Assembly: GCA_951812725.1 (NCBI GenBank)
Contig: OX638330.1
Location: 4,009,405 to 4,073,404 of the forward strand
Direction: 5' to 3'
DNA from: an uncultured Caldilineaceae bacterium
GTDB lineage: Bacteria; Chloroflexota; Anaerolineae; Caldilineales; Caldilineaceae
Length of the DNA: 64,000 bases
The notes under the pieces were generated by a model, which was not told where the DNA came from, ran no database searches, and was given only the letters and a program-made list of their open reading frames with translations. The translations under genes and the position numbers were made by a program. This document shows positions 16,935-24,739 of this stretch, piece after piece (the stretch's first letter is position 1; each line of letters starts with the position of its first letter).

Positions 16935-18455
16935 ATGAGTGAGCAGATACAGGTGGAGCCGGAATCTCCGAATCCGCGCGTGCGGATCCGCTGCGGTGGA
17001 GATCTACGGGTTGAGGGTTGGGAGCAGGCGTTGATTGAGGCTACCGGTGAAGGAAGTCAGCCGGTGGCGACGTCGGGACCGGAGCAACTGGAGATCGAGG
17101 CTGAGTCTTCGCTGGTGGTGCGGCTGCCGCTGATGAGCGAAGTGGTGGAGAGCGCGGCAGGGGGACAGGTGAAGGTTAGCGACCTGCGCGGCAGTGTGGA
17201 GCTGGAACAGGCCGGCGGGGATCTGCTGGTGGAGAATGCCGGCAGTGTGCGCATCGAAAGCGCGGCGGGTCGGGTGAACCTGACCAACGTGGCCGGCGGG
17301 GCGGAGTTGGCGAAGCGGGCGCACGGCGATCTGATTGCCGAGCAGATTAGGGGCGGGATCTCGATCGCCGAGGTTGCGGGGCGATTGACACTGCAAAATG
17401 TATCGGACGTACGCGTTAAGCGGGCGCGGGCGGACGTGGATGTGTTGAACGCGGGCGGCAACGTCGTTGTCGATAGAGCGGAGGGCGCTGTCGAATTCAT
17501 CAACGTTGACGGCGCGGCAGCAGTCGGCAAGGCGATGGGCCGGGTAAGCCTACGCGAGGTTCGGGGCAAAGTCGCCTGCGATCAGGTGAACGGGCCGCTG
17601 CATCTCGAGGAAGTTGGCGAGGTCGCGGTAAGCCGGGTGAGGGGCGATCTGACGGCTGAGAGCGTACGGGGCGCGCTGGCCTGCAAGGAGGCGAACGGGC
17701 GGGCGTCGCTGCGTGAAGTGGGCGGCTCGGTCTCGTTTGGCGGTGTGGGCGGCGATCTGGTGGTGGAGGGATGCGGCGGATCGCTGTCGGCCAAGTGCGG
17801 CGGCAATGTTGAGTTGTCGACAGTTCGGGGCGATGTGAGTGTGACTGCTGGGGGCAATGTCCGCTGCCGTTTGGCTGAGGAGGAGGGAGGCTCGTTCAAG
17901 GCGGTCTGCGGCGGTGGGCTCACAGTCGAAGGCGGCGCGACGATGGTCGCGCGCGGGCCGGGCGTGCACAGTTTCCGGGCCGGCGCGGGGAAGAGCAGTT
18001 ATTCTCTTATTGCCGGAGGCAGCGTGCATCTCGAATCCGCCGGATTGCTGAGGGGTCTTGGCGAAGAGGAGGGCGTGAGAGGGGCACGTCACGCCGCGCG
18101 TGCGCAGCGCCGCGCCTCCCGATCGCTGGGCAAGACGCTGCGGAGGACGCTGAGAGCAGCGGGCAAAAGGGCGGCTGAAGGAGATTGGGAGGATGTTCGC
18201 AGCTGGAGCTTCAGCTTCGACACAGATGCGGCTTCATCCGGGGCTGCTGTGCGAGACGAGGAGCCGCTGACAGACTTTGAGGATATCGATGTGGACGTGA
18301 ATGTAGAGGTAGACGTCGGGAGCGGGGCGGAGGTTGAGCCGGTCTCGGAGGAGGAGCGGTTGACGGTGCTGCGCATGTTGTCGGAGGGCAAGATTACGGC
18401 TGCCGAGGCTGAGGAGTTGTTGGACGCATTGGGCGGCCAGGAATCAGAACTGTGA
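16935..18455 (+). CDS. DUF4097-like beta-solenoid protein with C-terminal LiaX/SHOCT-like hairpin
   Basis: The 506-residue protein consists mostly of imperfect repeats of about 19 residues (for example GGDLLVENAGSVRIESAAG, GDLIAEQIRGGISIAEVAG, GGNVVVDRAEGAVEFINVDG), which predict a right-handed beta-solenoid like the adhesin-type DUF4097 domain. The C-terminal part is basic (RRASRSLGKTLRRTLRAAGKRA), then acidic (EDIDVDVNVEVDVG), and ends with EERLTVLRMLSEGKITAAEAEELLDALGG. That hairpin is the SHOCT-like motif found at the N-terminus of LiaX/YvlB, but here at the C-end. There is no signal peptide, so it is probably cytoplasmic. In Firmicutes related proteins take part in envelope-stress sensing; the same role here is inference. 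Confidence 0.8.
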   Translation: MSEQIQVEPESPNPRVRIRCGGDLRVEGWEQALIEATGEGSQPVATSGPEQLEIEAESSLVVRLPLMSEVVESAAGGQVKVSDLRGSVELEQAGGDLLVENAGSVRIESAAGRVNLTNVAGGAELAKRAHGDLIAEQIRGGISIAEVAGRLTLQNVSDVRVKRARADVDVLNAGGNVVVDRAEGAVEFINVDGAAAVGKAMGRVSLREVRGKVACDQVNGPLHLEEVGEVAVSRVRGDLTAESVRGALACKEANGRASLREVGGSVSFGGVGGDLVVEGCGGSLSAKCGGNVELSTVRGDVSVTAGGNVRCRLAEEEGGSFKAVCGGGLTVEGGATMVARGPGVHSFRAGAGKSSYSLIAGGSVHLESAGLLRGLGEEEGVRGARHAARAQRRASRSLGKTLRRTLRAAGKRAAEGDWEDVRSWSFSFDTDAASSGAAVRDEEPLTDFEDIDVDVNVEVDVGSGAEVEPVSEEERLTVLRMLSEGKITAAEAEELLDALGGQESEL

Positions 18456-18499
18456 GCCTGGTCGTTGCGCGACCTCACATTTGAGTTTGGAGGAGCAAG

Positions 18500-18958
18500 A
18501 TGGACAGAGACAGTCGGGATGGAGGAAGCCAATTGCCGGACCGCTCGCGGTCGGTCATCGCTGTCCCCAGCGACGGCGCAATTGCGGAGGTGTGGAAAGG
18601 GGAGCAGGAGGCGTTACCGCAAATAGTGCGCCAAGTCCGGGATGGCAGCCGCCAGCCGTACGGCACGTTCTTGCGCCGTGTTCTCTTTTTCTGGCTGCGC
18701 GTTTACGTATTTGAAATCTACACGAACGGAAAATCGAAGGCTGTAAATGTGCGTATCCCAATCCCTTTGCCTTTGATCGGCGCGTTTTTTCAGTCCAAGT
18801 TGAGCTGGTCGCAGGCGTTTCAGTTTATCGAGCGGAGCCGCCGCGCGCAGGGGATTCCGCCGGAACGATTTCTGGAATCGTGTATGGCGCTGGAGTTCGT
18901 GCGCGTGTACGAGGACAAAGAAGAGAAAGAAGAGCTGGTGGTAATCGGATTGGATTGA
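18500..18958 (+). CDS. Uncharacterised protein of the LiaX/SHOCT-type operon
   Basis: The 152-residue protein has a short non-polar stretch near 55-75 (TFLRRVLFFWLRVYVFEIY) and the segment NGKSKAVNVRIPIPLPLIGAFF. That segment parallels SGKTRVNLTIPIGLVNMGLAVGARF in the protein at 20957-21343, indicating a shared domain. No catalytic motif is visible. The ribosome site GGAGGAGCAAG precedes ATG 18500. It lies between the beta-solenoid gene and the ABC ATPase in one tightly packed plus-strand operon. Confidence 0.75.
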   Translation: MDRDSRDGGSQLPDRSRSVIAVPSDGAIAEVWKGEQEALPQIVRQVRDGSRQPYGTFLRRVLFFWLRVYVFEIYTNGKSKAVNVRIPIPLPLIGAFFQSKLSWSQAFQFIERSRRAQGIPPERFLESCMALEFVRVYEDKEEKEELVVIGLD

Positions 18959-18972
18959 ATTGGAAAACGGTG

Positions 18973-19992
18973 ATGCAAGCAGCTATTGAAATCGAATCTC
19001 TGAGCAAGATATTCCGCAGCCGCGGCGGCAATGTAGTTGAGGCCGTGAGCCGGTTGGACCTGACGGTGGAGCCTGGGCAGGTTTTCGGTTTTCTGGGGTC
19101 GAATGGAGCCGGCAAGACGACCACGCTCAAGATGGCGTGCGGGCTGGTGATGCCGACAACGGGAACGGTGCGCCTCAACGGATATGACGTGAGCAGGCAG
19201 CGGGGCCAGGCGATGCGGCAGATCGGCGCGGTGCTGGAAGGGACGCGCAATGTTTACTGGCGGATGAACGCGTGGCAGAACCTGCTCTACTTCGGCCGGA
19301 TAAAGGGGGTCTCGTCGAGCAGGTTGCTGAAGGCGAGGGCGGAACAGCTGTTGCGGGAGCTGGACTTGTGGGAGCGGCGCAAGGATCCGGTGGGTGAGTT
19401 CAGCCGGGGTATGCAGCAGAAGGTGGCTATCGCGGCAGCGTTGATTGCGGACCCGCCGATTGTGCTGTTGGACGAGCCGGCATTGGGGTTGGATGTGCAG
19501 GCCTCGCGCACGGTACAGAATTGGATTATCGAGCTGGCGAAGGAGCGGGGGAAGACGGTTGTGCTGACGACGCATCAGCTGGACATGGCCGAGAATCTTT
19601 GCGACGAGGTGGCGATCATGAGCCATGGGCGGCTGCTGGCCCACCGCCCTACCGGGGAGCTGCTGGACCTGTTCCGGCGGGAGTTTTACCAGGTGCGGCT
19701 GCGGGGTGTGGTCGAGGCGGAGAAGAGCGGGGCTTTTCCCGGATTCATGGCCGGCCAGGAGAACGGGCACACGGTCCTTTCCGGGGAGGTTGGCGACGAC
19801 CTGTCGGTATTCGACCTGGTAGAACGGGCGCGGCGGGCGGGTATGGACCTGATCAGCGTCTCCCCGGCTGAGCCGAATCTTGAGGAGATATTTGTAGAGC
19901 TGATCGAGCGGGCGGAGGAGACGGCCAGGCAGGACGGTGGATTGGAACAGGGCGCGGGCGACCGGGCCGTAGACGTTGAGAACAGAGGGTAG
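18973..19992 (+). CDS. ABC-2 type exporter, ATP-binding subunit
   Basis: The 339-residue ATPase carries Walker A GSNGAGKTTT near 43-52, the signature FSRGMQQKVAIAAAL, and Walker B LLDEPALGLD, followed by the H-loop HQLD. This is the DrrA/NatA group, which drives export of drugs, lipids or antibiotics. ATG 18973 (or GTG 18970) keeps family length. The C-terminal region VSPAEPNLEEIFVELIERAEE is the usual end of this group. Its partner permease starts five bases after its stop. The place inside the DUF2089/LiaX-type operon suggests a role in envelope defence, inferred from context. Confidence 0.92.
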   Translation: MQAAIEIESLSKIFRSRGGNVVEAVSRLDLTVEPGQVFGFLGSNGAGKTTTLKMACGLVMPTTGTVRLNGYDVSRQRGQAMRQIGAVLEGTRNVYWRMNAWQNLLYFGRIKGVSSSRLLKARAEQLLRELDLWERRKDPVGEFSRGMQQKVAIAAALIADPPIVLLDEPALGLDVQASRTVQNWIIELAKERGKTVVLTTHQLDMAENLCDEVAIMSHGRLLAHRPTGELLDLFRREFYQVRLRGVVEAEKSGAFPGFMAGQENGHTVLSGEVGDDLSVFDLVERARRAGMDLISVSPAEPNLEEIFVELIERAEETARQDGGLEQGAGDRAVDVENRG

Positions 19993-19996
19993 GGCA

Positions 19997-20785
19997 ATGG
20001 TGGTGACGGGAACGGTACTATTGAATGAGTGCCAGAAGCGACTGATTATACTGTGGTCGTACAGATTCAATTTTATGCTCGAGACGTTCATGATCGGGTT
20101 CCTTTTTGTCGGCATCAGCTTTTTTGTGTCGGGGGGCAGGCCGGCGCCGGAGCAGATGGCGCCGGCGTTGTTGGGATACCTGACGTGGTTCTACGCGGTG
20201 TTCGCGATCTCGGATATGAGTCAGGGGATCCGCGAGGAGACACAGACGGGAACGCTGGAGCAGATGTACATGAGCCCGCTGCCGTCGGGCCTGCTGCTGG
20301 CGGGGCGCTCGGTGGCGTCATTGTTCATCAGCAGCGCCATGGTCATTCTGATTGGCGGGATACTGATGCTGGCGCTGGGGATCCGGATTCCGGTCCGACT
20401 GGAAGGTGTGCCGGTCTTTGCAATGACGCTGGCGGGGCTGTACGGGTTCGCCTTTTTTATGGGCGGGGCGACGCTTGTGTTCAAGCAAGTGAATGCGTTG
20501 AGCAATTTGCTGACGAATTTGTTGTTGTTCCTGAACGGCTCTTTTCTGACGGTGGAACGGATGCCGGGCTGGCTGGAAGGGTTTGCGCGCAGCCTGCCGT
20601 CTACGCAGGGGATCGATGTGTTGCGGCGGGTTGTGCTGGATGATCTTTCTCTGGCCAGCGTGTGGCAGGACGGAAGCCTGGTGTGGTTGACGGTGCATAC
20701 GGTGGTCTTTCTTTTGGCTGGGTGGGGTGTATTTTTGTGGGGGGAGCGTGTTGCCCGCAGGCGAGGTTTGCTGGGGCAGTATTAG
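19997..20785 (+). CDS. ABC-2 type exporter, permease subunit
   Basis: The 262-residue membrane protein has six hydrophobic segments, including ETFMIGFLFVGISFFV near the N-end and VWLTVHTVVFLLAGWGVFLWG near the C-end. The cytosolic loop SQGIREETQTGTLEQMYMSPLP is the hallmark coupling region of ABC-2 permeases. ATG 19997 is preceded by GAGGGTAGGG and lies five bases after the stop of the ATPase. Together they form one exporter of unknown substrate. Confidence 0.92.
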   Translation: MVVTGTVLLNECQKRLIILWSYRFNFMLETFMIGFLFVGISFFVSGGRPAPEQMAPALLGYLTWFYAVFAISDMSQGIREETQTGTLEQMYMSPLPSGLLLAGRSVASLFISSAMVILIGGILMLALGIRIPVRLEGVPVFAMTLAGLYGFAFFMGGATLVFKQVNALSNLLTNLLLFLNGSFLTVERMPGWLEGFARSLPSTQGIDVLRRVVLDDLSLASVWQDGSLVWLTVHTVVFLLAGWGVFLWGERVARRRGLLGQY

Positions 20786-20859
20786 GGTGTGTTGTGATGG
20801 GCATGTGGGTGGCAGTTCGACGATTGGCCTCCTGGAGAAACGGAGGGCGGCGGAGAACA

Positions 20860-20905
20860 CCTTCTTGTCCACTAAGGGCCGTCAGGGGCCACGAAGAAGA
20901 TTCTG
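20860..20905 (+). repeat. Solitary degenerate copy of the TTGTCCAC tandem-repeat unit
   Basis: The stretch contains CTTGTCCACTAAGGGCCG and then GGCCACGAAGAAG. This is the same unit that forms the 13-copy array at 55036-55685. It lies between the exporter permease and the next gene, so the unit is dispersed as well as tandem. Confidence 0.6.
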
Positions 20906-20956
20906 AGGGGCAGGCGCGGAAGAGGGAGTTTGTTCTGATTTCAGGAAGAGGTTGAT

Positions 20957-21343
20957 ATGGCTACAGCAGAAGAGCGACTGCGGGTATTGAAGATGATCGA
21001 GGAAGGAAAGATTTCGGCGCAGGAGGGCGCGCGTCTTTTGGGCGCATTGGGGAAGAGCGACGAACAGGCGCGGCGGCAGCGGGGGACGACGGATAGCCGG
21101 TCGGAAGGGGCGGGGCGCTGGCTGCGTCTGCGGGTATCTGATATGAGGAGCGGCAAGACGCGGGTCAATCTGACGATCCCGATTGGGCTGGTCAACATGG
21201 GGTTGGCGGTGGGGGCGCGGTTTGTACCGGACGTGGCTGAGCTGGACGTTGAGGAGATTCGCGAGGCGTTGCGGTCCGGGCTGCAGGGGAAGATTCTGGA
21301 AGTTCGGGACGAAGAGGAGTTGGTTGAGATTTACGTAGAGTAG
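20957..21343 (+). CDS. LiaX/YvlB-type SHOCT-like domain protein
   Basis: The 128-residue protein begins with EERLRVLKMIEEGKISAQEGARLLGALG (about 5-32), the helical hairpin found at the N-terminus of YvlB/LiaX proteins. A linker and a second domain follow (WLRLRVSDMRSGKTRVNLTIPIGLVN, then LDVEEIREALRSG and LEVRDEEELVEIYVE), similar to a part of the protein at 18500. The ribosome site GGAAGAGG precedes the ATG. It ends the operon. The role is unknown; shared domains with its neighbours suggest that the products interact. Confidence 0.82.
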   Translation: MATAEERLRVLKMIEEGKISAQEGARLLGALGKSDEQARRQRGTTDSRSEGAGRWLRLRVSDMRSGKTRVNLTIPIGLVNMGLAVGARFVPDVAELDVEEIREALRSGLQGKILEVRDEEELVEIYVE

Positions 21344-21531
21344 GATGCTTCTGGGTCGGAATGGGACCTTTTGGGCAGATCGTAGCTAAATCGTAGGTAA
21401 AATGTCCATTTGGCAGTTTGCGTCGGTTTGGCGCGGCATTTGGGTTGGCATATGGGGGCCTACCAGAGTAAATGTCCACGTATTTGGGGAGATGCGAGGC
21501 CTGTCGTGGGTCGCAAGCGGCCATATTGCGT

Positions 21532-21560
21532 TTGACAGCAGGTGGACCTCAACATATACT
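21532..21560 (+). promoter_or_regulatory. Strong sigma70-type promoter
   Basis: TTGACA (21532-21537), exactly 17 bases, then TATACT (21555-21560), matching consensus at 6 of 6 and 5 of 6 positions. No gene starts within 300 bases; a structured region and a terminator follow. Confidence 0.7.
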
Positions 21561-21566
21561 GTAGGC

Positions 21567-21790
21567 AGCCGTGCCCCCCTAGACGAAACGGCTCTGAAGG
21601 TTTTCATTACAAAAGGACCCGTTCCATCCGCAAGTGGATGGTTCGTGGGCCGGTCAGACGACAGTTGACCCTCAAGGATGAGCGTGAACGCCTGTACTTT
21701 AGATGGCTGTAGCCGGAATTCATATCGAGTTGCACTGTCTGCAATGACTGCAAAAACCCGGGCACGCGCTGTGTCGGGGTTTTGTTTTTT
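21567..21790 (+). ncRNA. Candidate structured small RNA or regulatory leader
   Basis: About 225 bases lie between the strong promoter (21532-21560) and a terminator hairpin (21753-21790). No supported gene is present. Inside is a good hairpin at 21615-21651: CCATCC pairs with GGATGG around GCAAGT, then a symmetric TT/TT internal loop and a CCCG/CG-GGG stem. Next is GGTCA (21652-21656) with TGACC (21666-21670). I cannot match it to 6S RNA, SRP RNA or tmRNA with confidence. It may instead be an attenuated leader of the SWIM gene at 21874. The rest of the 530-base gap shows nothing else. Confidence 0.5.
21753..21790 (+). terminator. Rho-independent terminator of the candidate RNA
   Basis: Arms AAAACCCGGGCAC (21753-21765) and GTGTCGGGGTTTT (21771-21783) pair with one mismatch and one G-U, followed by GTTTTTT (21784-21790). 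Confidence 0.65.
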
Positions 21791-21873
21791 GCGTTCACTT
21801 GCATCTTTAGGGAAGCTGTCTCGAAACGGTGTCATTTCCTCAGCGGTAATTACTCCAGAGAAAGGAAAACAGA

Positions 21874-22125
21874 ATGGACGCGATTGCCAGCCGTATCATC
21901 AAAGCCCGCCAGTACGCAGCAGAACGTGACGAGCGCCTCTGGGTTAACAACCTGCAGGTGAAGATTCACGGGGAGAATTCTGATCACCGCGTTTCCTATG
22001 ATCAGGGTTCCTGGGATTGTGATTGCGAAGAGTTTCAGCGCAGAAGCATATGTGCCCACGTAATGGCGATGGAAGAGATTCTCGGTGAGGCGGTGCAGCC
22101 TGCGGTGCTTCCCATTCCGGGATAG
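21874..22125 (+). CDS. SWIM zinc-finger domain small protein
   Basis: The 83-residue protein carries CDCEEFQRRSICAH (about 49-62), a CxCxnCxH SWIM-type zinc motif preceded by the usual beta-strands (VKIHGENSDHRVSYDQGSWDC). SWIM domains bind DNA or proteins and occur in DNA-repair and helicase-associated proteins. This stand-alone form is a small single-domain version. AGAAAGGAAAA precedes the ATG. A strong terminator follows 35 bases after the stop, so it ends its transcript. Function is not known. Confidence 0.75.
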   Translation: MDAIASRIIKARQYAAERDERLWVNNLQVKIHGENSDHRVSYDQGSWDCDCEEFQRRSICAHVMAMEEILGEAVQPAVLPIPG

Positions 22126-22160
22126 TGCAGGCGACGACAGTCCAGCTAGTCTACCTTTGC

Positions 22161-22192
22161 GTGCCAGGCCGTTTGGCCTGGCACTTTTTTTT
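22161..22192 (+). terminator. Rho-independent terminator
   Basis: A perfect 10-bp stem GTGCCAGGCC / GGCCTGGCAC with loop GTTT (22161-22184) runs into eight Ts (22185-22192). Confidence 0.92.
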
Positions 22193-22292
22193 CCGGCTTT
22201 GGAAAGTGGGAACGGCAGGGGTTAGGGGGCGGATTTCAGCGGGGCAGCGACCTGTGGAATAATGGGGAGATAAGCGACGCCAAGAGGAGTGA

Positions 22293-23315
22293 ATGAAACG
22301 CGCGGCCCAGTTGCTGATCGGGATACTGATCAGCCTCTTTTTTCTCTATCTGGTACTGCCTGGCCTCCATCTGCCGGAGGTATGGCGGACGATGGGGCAG
22401 GCCAACTTCTGGTGGATTATTCCCGGCGTGGCCGTCTATATGGTGGGATTGTGGGCGCGCACATGGCGCTGGCACTTTATGCTGCGCCACCTCAAACCGG
22501 TCTCTCTGACCAGACTTTTCCCGGTAGTGTGCATCGGATATTTCGGAAATAATGTATATCCCTTTCGGGCCGGGGAGGTGATACGTGCCTACGTTTTGTG
22601 GCAGCGGGAGGAGATTCCGGTCAGTTCCAGCTTGGCCACGGTGATAATTGAGCGCGTTTTCGACGGGCTGGTGATGTTGCTGTTCGTTTTCCTGGCCCTG
22701 CCCTTTGCACCGATTCCAGCAACGTTTCAGCGGTTTGTCGTTTTTGTGACGTTTTTGTTGCTGATTGTAACCGCGGTTTTCATCTGGGTTACAGTGCGCC
22801 CGCGGCGTCTCGCCGTGCTTTACGGCTGGGTGGCAGAACATTTTTTACCGGCTAGAATCCGCGAACGGACCGACGGCTATTTTGAACGGTTCATGGCTGG
22901 TCTGGGCAGTTTGCGGAGCGGCCGCGACCTGCTTCTAATCTTTGCCACAAGTGTCGTGGTGTGGCTGATGGAGACGGTCAAGTACTGGTTTGTGATGCAT
23001 GCCTTCACGTTCAGCGTGAGCTTTCTGGCGCTGATGTTGATCAACGGCATCGTGAATCTGGCGACGACGCTGCCATCTGCGCCGGGCTACATTGGCACTT
23101 TCGATACGCCGGCGATCGAGACGCTCACCGCCTACGGGATCGATCCCCAGTTGGCCGCGGGCTACACTCTGACTCTGCATGCAGCGCTGTGGGTACCGGT
23201 GACGCTGCTTGGAGCATATTATTTCTGGCGCGAGCAGTTGCGCTGGAGCGATTTTACAAAGGCACAGAAAAGGGCGGACCGTGCGGCCCAGGGTGAAGCG
23301 GTCACTTCAGAATGA
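22293..23315 (+). CDS. Lysylphosphatidylglycerol synthase-type transmembrane (UPF0104/AglD-like) protein
   Basis: The 340-residue membrane protein has about eight hydrophobic segments and the family landmarks RTWRWHFMLRHL, GYFGNNVYPFRAGEVIRAYVL (about 84-104) and TLPSAPGYIGTFDTPA (about 260). This fold is shared by the flippase part of MprF and by uncharacterised UPF0104 proteins implicated in lipid or glycan translocation. The ribosome site GAGGAG precedes the ATG closely. It heads a run of co-directional genes (M16 peptidase, recF, AlaX-like), but gaps of about 40-85 bases leave the operon uncertain. Confidence 0.87.
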   Translation: MKRAAQLLIGILISLFFLYLVLPGLHLPEVWRTMGQANFWWIIPGVAVYMVGLWARTWRWHFMLRHLKPVSLTRLFPVVCIGYFGNNVYPFRAGEVIRAYVLWQREEIPVSSSLATVIIERVFDGLVMLLFVFLALPFAPIPATFQRFVVFVTFLLLIVTAVFIWVTVRPRRLAVLYGWVAEHFLPARIRERTDGYFERFMAGLGSLRSGRDLLLIFATSVVVWLMETVKYWFVMHAFTFSVSFLALMLINGIVNLATTLPSAPGYIGTFDTPAIETLTAYGIDPQLAAGYTLTLHAALWVPVTLLGAYYFWREQLRWSDFTKAQKRADRAAQGEAVTSE

Positions 23316-23400
23316 AAGCCCGCGGTTTTGCTGCAGGGATCACCACCGACTTCATACGCATTGATTCTTATTGTACAGACAAGAAGAGGAGCCAGGACTG

Positions 23401-24702
23401 ATGGCAGCAGACAGCACAGCGCGTGCGCCGGAGAATGGCAGTGTGCAGAAGACAGGCCTTGACAACGGGTTGCAAGTCCTTCTGAAGGAGAGCCACCTGG
23501 CGCCGGTCGCCAGTTTCTGGGTCTTTTACAGGGTGGGGAGCCGCAACGAGATGCCGGGCGGCACGGGCATCAGCCATTGGGTGGAGCACATGCTTTTCAA
23601 GGGTACGGACAGGTATCCGCAAGGCTCTTTCGACAAGGCGGTGGCGCGGGCCGGGGGCGCCTTCAACGGCATGACCTGGCAGGACTGGACGACGTATTTC
23701 GAGACCTTTCCGGCTGAGCGAATCGAGCTGGCGCTGGACGTTGAGAGCGACCGGATGGCCAATGCGATCTTCGACGCGGACGAGACCGAATCGGAACGCT
23801 CGGTCATCATCAGCGAGCGGGAGGGCAGTGAGAACAGCTACCGCTGGCTGCTGAATACGGAGATGCAGGCGGCGGCCTTCCAGACGCACCCGTACCGCCA
23901 CCCGGTCATTGGCTGGACGCATGATCTACTGACGATGGGCCGCGACGATCTTTATGAGCACTACCGTACGTTTTATACGCCAACCAATGCGGTGGCGGTG
24001 GCGGTGGGCGATTTTGACGGCGCGCAGATGGCCGACCGGATCGACCACTATTTTGGCGGACTGGCCAAGGGGCCTGTTGTGCCGGAGATGCGTTTGGAGG
24101 AGCCGGAGCAACGGGCCGAGCGGCGCATCGTTTTGCGGGGGACGGATCAGACATCTTATTTCGGTTTGGCATTTCATGCGCCGGCGGCGCAGCATGCGGA
24201 TTTCTTCGCGCTGACGGTGCTGGACAGCATCCTGAGCGGGGCGAAAGGGATGGGGCTTTTCGGGGGAGGCTCCTCCAATCGTAGCAACCGGCTTTACCGG
24301 GCGCTGGTGGACAAGGAGCTGGCGGTAGGTGTCTCTTCCTCGTTTATGCCAACGATTGATCCCTATCTTTTCGGCTTCAGCGCTACTCTTGCACATGAAG
24401 TCACGCACCAAGAGTTGGAGGATGCGATCTGGGCGGAGATCGAACGGATGCAGGAAGAGCCTGTGACGGCGGAGGAGCTGGAAAAAGCGATCAAGCAGAC
24501 CAAAGCGCAGTTCGCCTACAGTAGTGAGAGTGTGACAAATCAGGCCTACTGGCTGGGTTTCAGCGAGATGATCGCGGACAGCGACTGGTTTGCCGGGTGG
24601 CTGGCAAACCTGGAGGCGGTGACTGCAGACGACATTCAGCGGGTGGCGCAGACGTGGTTCAGCCGCAGCAAGCAGACGGTAGGCTGGTATTTACCTGAAT
24701 AG
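23401..24702 (+). CDS. M16 family zinc metallopeptidase (pitrilysin/PqqL-like)
   Basis: The 433-residue protein has the inverted zinc motif HxxEH at H59-W-V-E62-H63 (GISHWVEHMLFKGT) and the downstream Glu region SERSVIISEREGSENS about 75 residues later, as in M16 peptidases. The length corresponds to two half-domains and fits the bacterial single-chain M16 group. ATG 23401 follows AGGAGCC. No signal peptide is visible, so it is likely cytoplasmic and degrades peptides. The partner subunit often encoded alongside is absent. Confidence 0.92.
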   Translation: MAADSTARAPENGSVQKTGLDNGLQVLLKESHLAPVASFWVFYRVGSRNEMPGGTGISHWVEHMLFKGTDRYPQGSFDKAVARAGGAFNGMTWQDWTTYFETFPAERIELALDVESDRMANAIFDADETESERSVIISEREGSENSYRWLLNTEMQAAAFQTHPYRHPVIGWTHDLLTMGRDDLYEHYRTFYTPTNAVAVAVGDFDGAQMADRIDHYFGGLAKGPVVPEMRLEEPEQRAERRIVLRGTDQTSYFGLAFHAPAAQHADFFALTVLDSILSGAKGMGLFGGGSSNRSNRLYRALVDKELAVGVSSSFMPTIDPYLFGFSATLAHEVTHQELEDAIWAEIERMQEEPVTAEELEKAIKQTKAQFAYSSESVTNQAYWLGFSEMIADSDWFAGWLANLEAVTADDIQRVAQTWFSRSKQTVGWYLPE

Positions 24703-24739
24703 TATCGAGCGGCCTGTGCTGAACACAGATTGCTGACCA

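Noticed and set aside
21402..21668. Plus-strand frame of 88 codons in the 21.4-21.9 kb gap
   Set aside because: It overlaps the strong promoter at 21532 and a hairpin, shows Trp-rich random composition and has no ribosome site.
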